Shown here: piece after piece, positions 15,019 through 21,647 of the stretch
Layout: every line of letters starts with the position of its first letter
Numbering within the stretch: position 1 is the stretch's first letter
DNA from: an uncultured Collinsella sp.
GTDB taxonomy: Bacteria; Actinomycetota; Coriobacteriia; Coriobacteriales; Coriobacteriaceae
DNA length: 21,647 nt
Assembly: GCA_900551015.1 (NCBI GenBank)
Contig: URUI01000035.1
Span: 1 to 21,647 of the forward strand
Direction: 5' to 3'
Translations under genes and position numbers: made by a program
Notes under the pieces: generated by a model
Told to the model about the DNA's origin: nothing
The model's input: the letters and a program-made list of their open reading frames with translations, nothing else
Database searches by the model: none

Positions 15019-15168
15019 ATGCGCACGATGGTTACCTTGGCGTGTACGGAGTGCAAGCGCCGTAACTACACGACCAAGAAGAACAAGCAGAACAACCCTG
15101 ATCGTATCGAGTTGAAGAAGTACTGCAAGTGGTGCCAGAAGCACACGCTGCATAAGGAAACCCGATAG
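15019..15168 (+). CDS. rpmG: 50S ribosomal protein L33
   Basis: A 49-residue L33 starting MRTMVTLACTECKRRNYTT, preceded by AAGGAG about 8 nt upstream. Two CxxC pairs, Cys9/Cys12 and Cys36/Cys39, make it the zinc-binding (C+) form; organisms with such a form sometimes keep a zinc-free paralogue for zinc limitation. It is followed at once by tRNA-Trp and secE, the order seen in many Gram-positives (rpmG-secE-nusG). No promoter is obvious between the tuf terminator and its start. Confidence 0.95.
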   Translation: MRTMVTLACTECKRRNYTTKKNKQNNPDRIELKKYCKWCQKHTLHKETR

Positions 15169-15191
15169 TTTTCAGAGGTTAGCACGGGCAT

Positions 15192-15268
15192 AGGCCAGTA
15201 GCTCCAATTGGTAGAGCGGCGGTCTCCAAAACCGCATGTTGGGGGTTCGAGTCCCTCCTGGCCTGCCA
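15192..15268 (+). tRNA. tRNA-Trp (anticodon CCA)
   Basis: Acceptor AGGCCAG pairs with CTGGCCT, the anticodon stem is GCGGT/ACCGC with loop CTCCAAA (anticodon CCA), the T-arm has GGTTCGAGTCC, the discriminator is G and CCA is encoded. Sits 23 bp after rpmG, likely in the same transcript as secE-nusG. Confidence 0.96.
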
Positions 15269-15281
15269 GCTCGAATAGCGA

Positions 15282-15332
15282 GCAGCTTGTAGTCAGGTTG
15301 CTAAATTCATCAGCAGCTTGATGCCAGGCTGC
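15282..15332 (+). repeat. 20-bp direct repeat in the secE leader
   Basis: GCAGCTTGTAGTCAGGTTGC (15282-15301) recurs as GCAGCTTGATGCCAGGCTGC (15313-15332), 16 of 20 identical. The second copy can fold on itself (AGCAGC with GCTGCT). Significance unknown. Confidence 0.45.
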
Positions 15333-15374
15333 TTGTTTGGCGTTTAGAGGTAAAACGATACCTAAAGGAATCAG

Positions 15375-15809
15375 ATGGCTAAGAAATCAAAAGCTCAGCG
15401 TGCGAAGGCGTCTGCCGCTCGTGCCGCTCGTAAGGAAGCTCGTCAGGCCGAAGCAGCAGCCGAGGCATTGAAGCAGGCCCAGGGCGAAAGCGCTGATACC
15501 GAAGCTCCTAAGAAGAAGCTTTTCGGTAAATCTTCCCAGACTGCTGATTCCGCAAAAGACGCTAAGCAGAGCAAGGCTGTTGAAAAGAAAGCCGAGAAGA
15601 AAGCTGCTAAGCCCAAGAAGAAGCGTTTTCAGTTCCTCAGGGATGTCAAGGCTGAGATGAAGCGCGTTACTTGGCCTAGCCGTCAGGACGTTCTTCGCTG
15701 GAGTGTTGTGGTGGTTGCAGCCCTTCTCTTCTTCGGTATTTACGTTGCTGTTCTTGACAATGGCATTATCACGCCGCTGTTGTTTTTGATTTCCGGATTG
15801 GGGGCTTAA
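15375..15809 (+). CDS. secE: Preprotein translocase subunit SecE
   Basis: A 144-residue SecE, the small clamp subunit of the SecYEG channel. The conserved amphipathic helix is RDVKAEMKRVTWPSRQDV at about residues 93-110, followed by a single transmembrane span (SVVVVAALLFFGIYVAVL) and a short tail. The first 85 or so residues are an Ala/Lys-rich, probably disordered cytoplasmic extension, longer than the 60-residue Bacillus protein; N-terminal extensions are common in actinobacterial SecE. AAAGGAA precedes the ATG. The nusG ATG follows 3 bp after its stop. Confidence 0.94.
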   Translation: MAKKSKAQRAKASAARAARKEARQAEAAAEALKQAQGESADTEAPKKKLFGKSSQTADSAKDAKQSKAVEKKAEKKAAKPKKKRFQFLRDVKAEMKRVTWPSRQDVLRWSVVVVAALLFFGIYVAVLDNGIITPLLFLISGLGA

Positions 15810-15812
15810 GGC

Positions 15813-16343
15813 ATGTCGAAGAAGTGGTATGTGCTTCACACCTACTCCGGCTATGAGAACAAGGTGAAGACGAACCTTGAAACCCGCATCGAAACCATGG
15901 GTCTTGAGAACAATGTCTTCGCTATTGAGATTCCTACCGAAACCGTTACCGAGATCAAAGAGGGCGGTCGTCGCAAGGAAAGCGAAAAGAAGGTGTTCCC
16001 TGGTTACGTGCTGGTTCGCATGGAACTCGATGATCGTAGCTGGGCTGCCGTTCGCAATACTCCTGGTGTTACCGGTTTTGTCGGTGCTGATAGCAAGCCT
16101 GCGCCCCTTACTCGTGACGAGTACAACAAGATTATGAAACGTACTAGTCATGAGGCCCCGAAGAAGACCTCTACCAATCTTGAGGCAGGGCAGGCCGTCA
16201 AGGTCGTTTCCGGCCCTCTGGCTGAGTTCGATGGCGTTGTTTCTGAGGTCATGCCTGATGCCGGCAAGGTTAAGGTCATGGTTTCGATCTTCGGTCGTGA
16301 AACCCCGGTGGAGCTTTCGTTCGATCAGGTTTCCTGCATATAG
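15813..16343 (+). CDS. nusG: Transcription termination/antitermination protein NusG
   Basis: A 176-residue NusG that binds RNA polymerase and links it to Rho or the ribosome. The NGN domain starts KKWYVLHTYSGYENKVK and includes VFPGYVLVRM. The KOW domain is near residues 123-176, with the AGQAVKVVSGPLAEFDG motif. Length is standard with no inserted domain. It starts 3 bp after secE in the conserved secE-nusG-rplK-rplA order. Confidence 0.97.
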   Translation: MSKKWYVLHTYSGYENKVKTNLETRIETMGLENNVFAIEIPTETVTEIKEGGRRKESEKKVFPGYVLVRMELDDRSWAAVRNTPGVTGFVGADSKPAPLTRDEYNKIMKRTSHEAPKKTSTNLEAGQAVKVVSGPLAEFDGVVSEVMPDAGKVKVMVSIFGRETPVELSFDQVSCI

Positions 16344-16445
16344 AATGGTCTCTGCAGTTTTAAGGCGTGCCCGCGTGGACCGGGGCTTCTCATTCCTTAG
16401 GCTGTGAAGATATATAGTGCAAAAGCATTTTGAAAGGTAATTAGA

Positions 16446-16937
16446 ATGGCTGAGAAGAAAGTTACCGGCTTCGTTAAGCTGCAGATTCCTGCTGGCGCTG
16501 CGAATCCGGCCCCGCCCGTCGGCCCGGCTCTGGGTGCTCAGGGTGTCAACATCATGCAGTTCTGCCAGGCGTTCAATGCTCAGACGCAGGAGCAGAAGGG
16601 CACCATCATCCCTGTTGAGATCACGGTGTACGAGGACAAGTCCTTCACTTTCGTCTGCAAGACCCCGCCGGCGGCCGTGCTGATCAAGGAGAAGCTGGGT
16701 CTGAAGTCTGCTTCCGGCATCCCGCAGCTGAAGTTCGTGGGTACCCTTACCCAGGATCAGCTCCGCGAGATCGCTGAGATCAAGCTGCCCGACCTGAACG
16801 CTAATGACATCGATGCTGCTATGCGTATCGTTGCCGGTACCGCTCGTTCCATGGGCGTGCGCGTCGAGGGCGTTGAGATGAAGAAGACCTACGTGCCTTC
16901 TAAGAAGCTGGCCGCTGTCCTCAGGGGCGAGGCTTAA
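16446..16937 (+). CDS. rplK: 50S ribosomal protein L11 with C-terminal extension
   Basis: A 163-residue L11, part of the GTPase-associated centre and stringent-response sensing on the ribosome. The N-terminal domain (PAGAANPAPPVGPALG, residues 15-30) and the C-terminal rRNA-binding domain (ending GTARSMGVRVEG) are canonical. After that point, where L11 normally ends at 141-144 residues, about 20 more follow, mostly basic (MKKTYVPSKKLAAVLRGEA). The 102-bp leader before it contains a small GC-rich hairpin around 16369-16385 and may host L1-mediated feedback control, which I infer only from other bacteria. AAAGG precedes the ATG. Confidence 0.95.
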   Translation: MAEKKVTGFVKLQIPAGAANPAPPVGPALGAQGVNIMQFCQAFNAQTQEQKGTIIPVEITVYEDKSFTFVCKTPPAAVLIKEKLGLKSASGIPQLKFVGTLTQDQLREIAEIKLPDLNANDIDAAMRIVAGTARSMGVRVEGVEMKKTYVPSKKLAAVLRGEA

Positions 16938-17033
16938 GAATTTCGCATCGTTTGATGCATTTGATTTTGGACAGTGGAAGGGCTTTGCGTTAGAAGCCGC
17001 ATAAGCTCGCTACGAACCACGAAAGGAACTATC

Positions 17034-17744
17034 ATGGCAAAGCATTCCAAGGCTTACCGCGCTGCCGTCGAGAAGATCGGCGATGCCATCTACGCTCCGC
17101 TTGAGGCGTTTGCAATGGTGAAGGAAGTCGCCACTACCAAGTTCGATCAGACCATCGAGGCTCACTTCCGCCTGGGTATCGACACCCGTCAGGCTGATCA
17201 GCAGCTGCGTGGCACGGTCTCCCTGCCGAACGGCTCTGGTAAGACCGTCCGTGTTGCTGTTTTCGCCGAGGGCGCTGCAGCTGACGCTGCTCGTGAGGCT
17301 GGTGCTGACATCGTCGGTACCGACGAGCTGACTGCTCAGATCCAGGCTGGCGAGTTCAACTTCGACGCTGCTGTTGCTACTCCTGACCAGATGGGCAAGG
17401 TCGGTCGTCTGGGCAAGATTCTCGGCCCCCGCGGTCTGATGCCGAACCCGAAGCTCGGCACCGTCACCCCGAACGTTGCTCAGGCTATCAAGGAGCTCAA
17501 GGGCGGCCGTGTGGAGTATCGCGCTGACCGTTACGGTATTGCTCATGTCATCATCGGCAAGGCCAGCTTCACCCCCGAGCAGCTCGCTGAGAACTACGGT
17601 GCTGTTTACGATGAGATCCTGCGCATGAAGCCTGCTGCTGCTAAGGGAAAGTACGTCAAGTCCGTCAGCGTTTCCGGCACCATGACCCCGGGTGTTGCTG
17701 TTGATTCTTCCGTGAACAAGAACTACACGGTTGCTGCTGAATAA
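17034..17744 (+). CDS. rplA: 50S ribosomal protein L1
   Basis: A 236-residue L1, the protein of the mobile L1 stalk and the usual repressor of its own rplK-rplA mRNA. Typical segments are visible, such as GKILGPRGLMPNPKLGTVTP in the middle and SVSVSGTMTPGVAVD near the end. The start is ATG 17034 with GAAAGGAA upstream; the frame extends back to 16974 but those codons look untranslated. A small GCATC/GATGC hairpin lies in the rplK-rplA gap (16944-16957). rplJ and rplL, which usually follow, are not here: a terminator ends the unit. Confidence 0.97.
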   Translation: MAKHSKAYRAAVEKIGDAIYAPLEAFAMVKEVATTKFDQTIEAHFRLGIDTRQADQQLRGTVSLPNGSGKTVRVAVFAEGAAADAAREAGADIVGTDELTAQIQAGEFNFDAAVATPDQMGKVGRLGKILGPRGLMPNPKLGTVTPNVAQAIKELKGGRVEYRADRYGIAHVIIGKASFTPEQLAENYGAVYDEILRMKPAAAKGKYVKSVSVSGTMTPGVAVDSSVNKNYTVAAE

Positions 17745-17770
17745 GCATCTCAGCCATTTCAGCTTATAAA

Positions 17771-17797
17771 GAGCGGTCCTTCGGGGCCGTTCTTTTC
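17771..17797 (+). terminator. Intrinsic terminator after rplA
   Basis: GAGCGGTCC (17771-17779) pairs with GGGCCGTTC (17784-17792) using two wobbles, with the stable TTCG tetraloop and a TTTTC tail. Closes the rplK-rplA unit. Confidence 0.85.
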
Positions 17798-18202
17798 ATA
17801 TACTGCGATTACTTCAGAGCGGCATATGCGTTCTTCGATTCGCAAATGACAAATGCAAGTATTCGAGCAATGATGAGGCTAGCGCATGTGCAGTGTTTAA
17901 AGCTGCCCATTAGCATCCATCGTGCTGGTTGAGTGTCATATTGGATATCTGTTTCAGGAATCCGTGTATGTATTGAATGCTTGGGCTACGAGCTGGTGGG
18001 ACTAAAGGACGTCTTTATCATTCGCGTACGGCAAGCGGGGAGCGGTAGAGTGTTGACTTGAGTAAGCCTTTGCGGTTCATTGAAGGGCCTAAGGTGCGCG
18101 GATGGAGCCAACATTGTCTTAGGAGCTGCGAATTGGCTTTCGGAAACTAGATTGCGGGTTCATAGCGCTTTAGATAACAAATGGGTTTGATACCATTGGC
18201 TT
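17798..18202. other. Gene-free gap between rplA and map
   Basis: About 400 bp with no convincing ORF, tRNA or known RNA fold on either strand. The only signals are a TTGACT at 18053-18058 with a poor -10 (TTCATT, 18076-18081) and a small AATGG/CCATT inverted repeat near 18181-18198. It may carry the map promoter or a decayed gene. Confidence 0.5.
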
Positions 18203-18237
18203 GATTGCGGATTGCGGATTGCGGATTGCGGATTGTA
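18203..18237 (+). repeat. GATTGCG tandem repeat upstream of map
   Basis: Four exact head-to-tail copies of GATTGCG (18203-18230) and a partial fifth (GATTGTA). It lies about 34 bp before the map start. Such short arrays change length by slippage and could alter leader length or promoter spacing. Confidence 0.9.
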
Positions 18238-18270
18238 GTTCTTGAAGCTACAGGGTTAGGAGCATGGGCT

Positions 18271-19044
18271 ATGTCGGTTATCTTGAAGTCTCCGGGTGAG
18301 ATTGAGGCTATGAAGGCTGCAGGGCAGCTTTCCGCCGAAGTGTTGCGCAAGGTAGGGGAGTTGGTAAAGCCCGGTGCTTCTACTTTGGAGCTTGATGAGT
18401 TCGCCGAAACCTATATCCGCGAACACGGGGGAATCCCGGCTTTCAAAGGCTACGGTGGATTTCCGGGGACGATCTGCGCATCGGTAAACGAGCAGATCGT
18501 TCATGGCATACCCTCGAAGAGCGTTGTGCTCCGAGATGGCGATATTCTCAGTATCGATACCGGTGCAACGGTTGATGGCTGGGTGGGGGATAACGCCTGG
18601 ACGTTCGCGGTTGGGAAGATCTCCGAGCAAAAACGAAAGCTCCTCAAGGTTACCGAGGAATGCATGTGGGCAGGTTTGGATTGCGCTGTCGCTGGCAACC
18701 ATTTAGGCGATATCGGGCACGCTGTACAATCAATTGCCGAGAATGCCGGGTTCGGCGTAGTTCGTGAGTATGTTGGCCATGGCGTTGGCAGAAACATGCA
18801 TGAAGAGCCGAACGTCCCAAACTATGGACATAGGCACTTGGGAATGAAGCTTCAAGTTGGCATGGTGCTGGCTATCGAGCCTATGATCAATATGGGAACA
18901 AGAAAAGTACTTCAGGGCAAGGATGGGTGGCTGGTCAGCACGCGCGATGGTAAGCCCAGCGCGCACTTCGAGAAGATGGTCGCCATTACCGAAGACGGAC
19001 CTGTGATTCTCACCACCGAACCAGACCATAGGCGTCCTCTGTAG
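18271..19044 (+). CDS. map: Methionine aminopeptidase, type I
   Basis: A 257-residue type I methionine aminopeptidase that removes the initiator Met from nascent proteins. All metal and catalytic residues are present: His78 (VHGIP), Asp96 (SIDTGA), Asp107 (VGDNAWTF), His170 (GHGVGRNMHEEP), His177, Glu203 (AIEPM) and Glu234. The start is ATG 18271 with AGGAG 8 nt upstream; a TTG frame reaching back into the GATTGCG repeat is rejected. It stands alone rather than in the usual adk-map-infA context, so it may be an extra map copy. Codon use is less G/C-biased than in the neighbouring ribosomal genes. Confidence 0.94.
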   Translation: MSVILKSPGEIEAMKAAGQLSAEVLRKVGELVKPGASTLELDEFAETYIREHGGIPAFKGYGGFPGTICASVNEQIVHGIPSKSVVLRDGDILSIDTGATVDGWVGDNAWTFAVGKISEQKRKLLKVTEECMWAGLDCAVAGNHLGDIGHAVQSIAENAGFGVVREYVGHGVGRNMHEEPNVPNYGHRHLGMKLQVGMVLAIEPMINMGTRKVLQGKDGWLVSTRDGKPSAHFEKMVAITEDGPVILTTEPDHRRPL

Positions 19045-19068
19045 CAAGTGCCCAAGGTATGCATAGTA

Positions 19069-19101
19069 AAGGGGTGAGCGTGCATATGCGCTGCACCCCT
19101 T
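19069..19101. terminator. Bidirectional terminator between convergent genes
   Basis: AAGGGGTG (19069-19076) pairs with CACCCCTT (19094-19101), extended inward by AGCG/CGCT with one bulged G. Lies between the map stop and the end of the minus-strand ligase gene and could serve both; the U-tracts are short. Confidence 0.6.
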
Positions 19102-19132
19102 AGCTTTACGGGAAGAGAATTGGCAAGGCCTT

Positions 19133-20431
19133 CTACTTCAGCTGCTTTCCGTTCGTGTCCCAGTAGAACCGCTTGAACTTGCGAATCTGGTTCAGGTGCA
19201 TGATCTTCGCCCACATGTTGTGCTTGAAGGAATCGGGTGCGTAATGCAGTGGGTAAGGCTCGTCGGTTGCCTTCAACGCCTTCAGGGCCTGAGCAAGGCG
19301 CTCCTGGTTGTCCATACTGCGCTTGAGCACATAGGCGGGCACGCAGCAGTACAAGAACGGGTTATAGGCCTCGTGATACTCTACCGGCTGGCCCATGACG
19401 AACTCACGCACGATCAGCTCGACGAAGTTCTGCCCGCCAAGGCTCATGTAGTAGGTGTTGCGCCCGCAGCGCGTGTTCACCTCGAAGAAGCGGAAACTGC
19501 CATCGCGGCTGTCGTACTTGATGTCGAAGTTGGCAAAGCCGCGATAGCCCACATGCGACAGGAAGCGCTTGGCGCAGGAGATAATGGCCTCCTCGCGCTC
19601 GCCCATGATGCACAGCGGATTGCCGAGCGCGGTGGGATCGTGGTCCTGCAGGCATACCACGCCGCCTGCGACCACGCGCATGTCGCCGGAGGCATCCGAG
19701 AACGTGGTGAGCGTGCGGATGGCGTCGTCTCCGCCAGGAATGAAGTCCTGCAGCACCAGCAAGTTGTTGTAATCCGACGTGCGGATGCTGCGCCAAACCT
19801 GCGCAAGTTCTTCGGGGCTTTCGATTTCGTAGATCTTTCGCCAGCCTTCGATAGTGGGCTCGGCGTCTTGGAACTGGGCCGAGTTGGAAGGTTTGGCGAT
19901 AAGCGGGTAAGGGAACTCGTCAACGGGCAGCTCATCGGGGCCGTTGCCGCAGTCGAAGTACCAGGTTTTCGGGAACGGGATGTCGAGCTCCTCGCAAATT
20001 TCGTAGAAGCGGCGCTTCTGCGTGATGTTGTCGAGCAGGGGGAAATCGATGTACGGGACCACGTAGCCAAGGTCCTGCAGGCGTTGCTTGCCCTGCGAGA
20101 GCATGCGGGCGTGGCAGTCGTCGCAGCCCAAGATGAGCAGCGTCTTCTCCGGGTGCGCCCCATGAACTTCCCGGGCGATGCGCTCAAGCGCGTTGTACAG
20201 GCCTTCCTGCTCGTGGATGTGCGGCTCCAGGCGATAGTCGGTGAAGCGGCTTTCGGAGAGCATCTTGATGTTTTGCGTGGCGAGCACGATGGTGCGTTCG
20301 ATACCGAAGGCACGATGCAGCTCGCGCACGTAGCTGTATGCAAGGATATCGCCGCCTACCACCACCGGTTGCAGCAAGCGCGCCACATCCTCGGTGCAGG
20401 TGATAGGTGCGGAATCGACGTTTGCGGTCAT
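19133..20431 (-). CDS. ATP-grasp carboxylate-amine ligase, D-aspartate ligase-like
   Basis: A 432-residue ATP-grasp enzyme, which would form an amide or peptide bond through an acyl-phosphate. An N-terminal alpha/beta region (about 1-130) precedes the ATP-grasp fold: FPYPLIAKPS with ATP-binding Lys180, VLQDFIPGG near 226-234, and the metal-binding FFEVNTRCGRN (Glu317, Asn319). Size and domain pattern resemble the D-aspartate ligases (Aslfm/AslA) that add D-Asp to the stem-peptide lysine or ornithine, but I cannot confirm substrate from motifs. The start is ATG 20431 with AAAGGAGAT just upstream; the frame extends to 20566 without a ribosome site. Divergent from an asparagine synthetase gene. 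Confidence 0.75.
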   Translation of the reverse strand: MTANVDSAPITCTEDVARLLQPVVVGGDILAYSYVRELHRAFGIERTIVLATQNIKMLSESRFTDYRLEPHIHEQEGLYNALERIAREVHGAHPEKTLLILGCDDCHARMLSQGKQRLQDLGYVVPYIDFPLLDNITQKRRFYEICEELDIPFPKTWYFDCGNGPDELPVDEFPYPLIAKPSNSAQFQDAEPTIEGWRKIYEIESPEELAQVWRSIRTSDYNNLLVLQDFIPGGDDAIRTLTTFSDASGDMRVVAGGVVCLQDHDPTALGNPLCIMGEREEAIISCAKRFLSHVGYRGFANFDIKYDSRDGSFRFFEVNTRCGRNTYYMSLGGQNFVELIVREFVMGQPVEYHEAYNPFLYCCVPAYVLKRSMDNQERLAQALKALKATDEPYPLHYAPDSFKHNMWAKIMHLNQIRKFKRFYWDTNGKQLK

Positions 20432-20610
20432 GAAATCTCCTTTGAGATCCGATAACGTATGCAGCCTTGCATTATCGCACACGCCGGCAATTGCGCGTAG
20501 GCGTGACGCGCGTTTCGTGGAAAGTGCCCATAGGGCGGGTCGGTGGCGTATGATGAGCGAATGCATAAACGCCGGTCGGCGAACCTGTAAGAGAAGGAGC
20601 TTTCCAAAGC

Positions 20611-21647
20611 ATGTGCGGATTCGTGGGATTCACCGCCGTTGATTTCGACGAGAGCGTCAATCGCGCCATCGTCAAGGACATGGCGGATCGCATTATCCAT
20701 CGCGGCCCTGATGATGAGGGCTTTTTCGTAAACGATGATGTGGCTATGGGCTTTCGCCGTCTGTCCATCATCGACCTTGAGGGCAGCCACCAGCCCATGC
20801 AGAACGCCGATGGTAGCGTGACCGTCACGTTCAACGGCGAGATCTACAACTTCCAGGAGCTGCGTGCCGAGCTTGAGGGCATGGGCTATCAGTTCAAGAC
20901 CAACGGCGACACCGAGACCATCGTGCACGGCTACGAGGCTTGGGGCACGGGCGTGTTCGAGCGCCTGCGCGGCATGTTCGCCATCGCCATTTGGGACGCT
21001 AAGGAAAAGCAGCTGGTGCTTGCGCGCGATATCTTCGGAATCAAGCCGCTGTACTACCAGCATGAGGGCCGTCGTCTGATCTGGGGTAGCGAGATCAAGT
21101 CCTTCCTGGCGCACCCGCGCTTCAAGAAGGAGCTCAATCGCGAGGCCCTGCCGCAGTACCTGTGCTTCGAGTATATGAACGACTCGCAGACCATGTTCAA
21201 GGATGTCCATAAAATGACGCCCGGTCATTTCATGGTGCTCAAGGACGGCAAGGCCACTATCGAGTGCTTCTACAAGATCACCTACAAGATCGATCGTTCC
21301 AAGGGCCTTGAGGAATGGGCCGACATCATCAAGGACACGTTCGACGAGAGCGTGCGTGCCCACGAGATCGCCGACGTGGAGATCGGCAGCTTCCTGTCCG
21401 GCGGCATCGACAGCTCGCTGGCTGCGTACTGCATGGGCCAGCATCACGACGAGGGCGTGAAGACGTTCTCCGTGGGCTACGACATCACCGGTAGCGAGGA
21501 GCAGCGCGACAAGGCCGAGAACGCCGGCTTCAAGATCAAGCTGGACGAGCTCAAAGATGCGCGCGAGTTCGCCGAGTGGGCGGGGCTTTCCAACAAGGAC
21601 GTGCAGGTCACGGCCAAGGAGTTCTTGGATATCGTTCCCACCGAGCA
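20611..21647 (+). CDS. asnB: Asparagine synthetase (glutamine-hydrolysing), 3' end outside window
   Basis: The first 345 residues of an AsnB-type amidotransferase; the gene continues past 21647. After the initiator Met comes Cys2 (MCGFVGF), the glutaminase nucleophile once Met is removed. HRGPDDEG and FNGEIYN are the glutamine-site motifs of the N-terminal class II domain. The synthetase domain has the ATP-pyrophosphatase P-loop SGGIDSS at 263-269. AAGGAG (20594-20599) lies 11 nt before the ATG. It probably makes asparagine from aspartate, glutamine and ATP. Some homologues (AsnH) instead amidate D-Asp in peptidoglycan, an idea raised by the divergent ligase gene. A TATGAT at 20549-20554 may be its -10, without a clear -35. 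Confidence 0.93.
   Translation, partial: MCGFVGFTAVDFDESVNRAIVKDMADRIIHRGPDDEGFFVNDDVAMGFRRLSIIDLEGSHQPMQNADGSVTVTFNGEIYNFQELRAELEGMGYQFKTNGDTETIVHGYEAWGTGVFERLRGMFAIAIWDAKEKQLVLARDIFGIKPLYYQHEGRRLIWGSEIKSFLAHPRFKKELNREALPQYLCFEYMNDSQTMFKDVHKMTPGHFMVLKDGKATIECFYKITYKIDRSKGLEEWADIIKDTFDESVRAHEIADVEIGSFLSGGIDSSLAAYCMGQHHDEGVKTFSVGYDITGSEEQRDKAENAGFKIKLDELKDAREFAEWAGLSNKDVQVTAKEFLDIVPTE

Noticed and set aside
18205..18270. TTG start extending map by 22 residues
   Set aside because: The extra codons come from the GATTGCG repeat and non-family sequence; ATG 18271 has a good ribosome site and the canonical N-terminus.
20428..21447. 339-codon ORF antisense to asnB
   Set aside because: The sense frame contains complete AsnB motifs through the window end; the antisense frame has none.

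Overview
The window looks like chromosome from a high-G+C Gram-positive gut anaerobe of the Coriobacteriia, most likely Collinsella or a close relative. This is inferred from protein style, G/C-rich third codon positions, TTG/GTG starts and gene order; I could not run a database search.

Layout. (1) 87-1923: a minus-strand hipB-hipA toxin-antitoxin operon with clustered palindromic operators. (2) 1990-2574: minus-strand mntP, divergent from the next block. (3) 2801-8331: a plus-strand housekeeping run, disA-ispD-ispF-cysS, then a long palindrome and a terminator, then rlmB-rae1(yacP). The order matches the Bacillus subtilis disA...ispD-ispF...cysS-rlmB-yacP region. (4) 8380-9036: a repeat-rich stretch around tRNA-Thr(UGU). 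(5) 9137-12950: a beta-glucoside utilisation cassette, with PTS EIIBC and 6-phospho-beta-glucosidase on the minus strand and a divergent RpiR-type regulator. Copies of one short repeat (GAGCGTGGATAAT) bracket it. (6) 13289-17797: the translation/transcription block, tRNA-Tyr, tRNA-Thr(GGU), tRNA-Met, tuf, rpmG, tRNA-Trp, secE, nusG, rplK, rplA. (7) 17798-18270: a gene-poor gap ending in a 7-bp tandem repeat, then map. (8) 19133-21647: a minus-strand ATP-grasp ligase resembling D-aspartate ligases, and a divergent asparagine synthetase that runs off the window.

How it fits together. Blocks 3 and 6 appear to be pieces of one old chromosomal neighbourhood. In E. coli the order is tRNA-Thr(UGU)-tRNA-Tyr-tRNA-Gly-tRNA-Thr(GGU)-tufB-secE-nusG-rplK-rplA. 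Here the first tRNA-Thr is separated from tRNA-Tyr by the beta-glucoside cassette, which reads as an insertion into an ancestral tRNA-tuf operon. A strong new promoter (13289-13318) drives the downstream tRNAs.

The least explained sequence is the set of intergenic repeats: twin CTGTAAC hairpins 80 bp apart, an alternative-pairing CGAATAGTTTT triplet, a palindrome of about 100 bp after cysS, and the GAGCGTGGATAAT family. I found no CRISPR array, integrase, transposase or phage gene.
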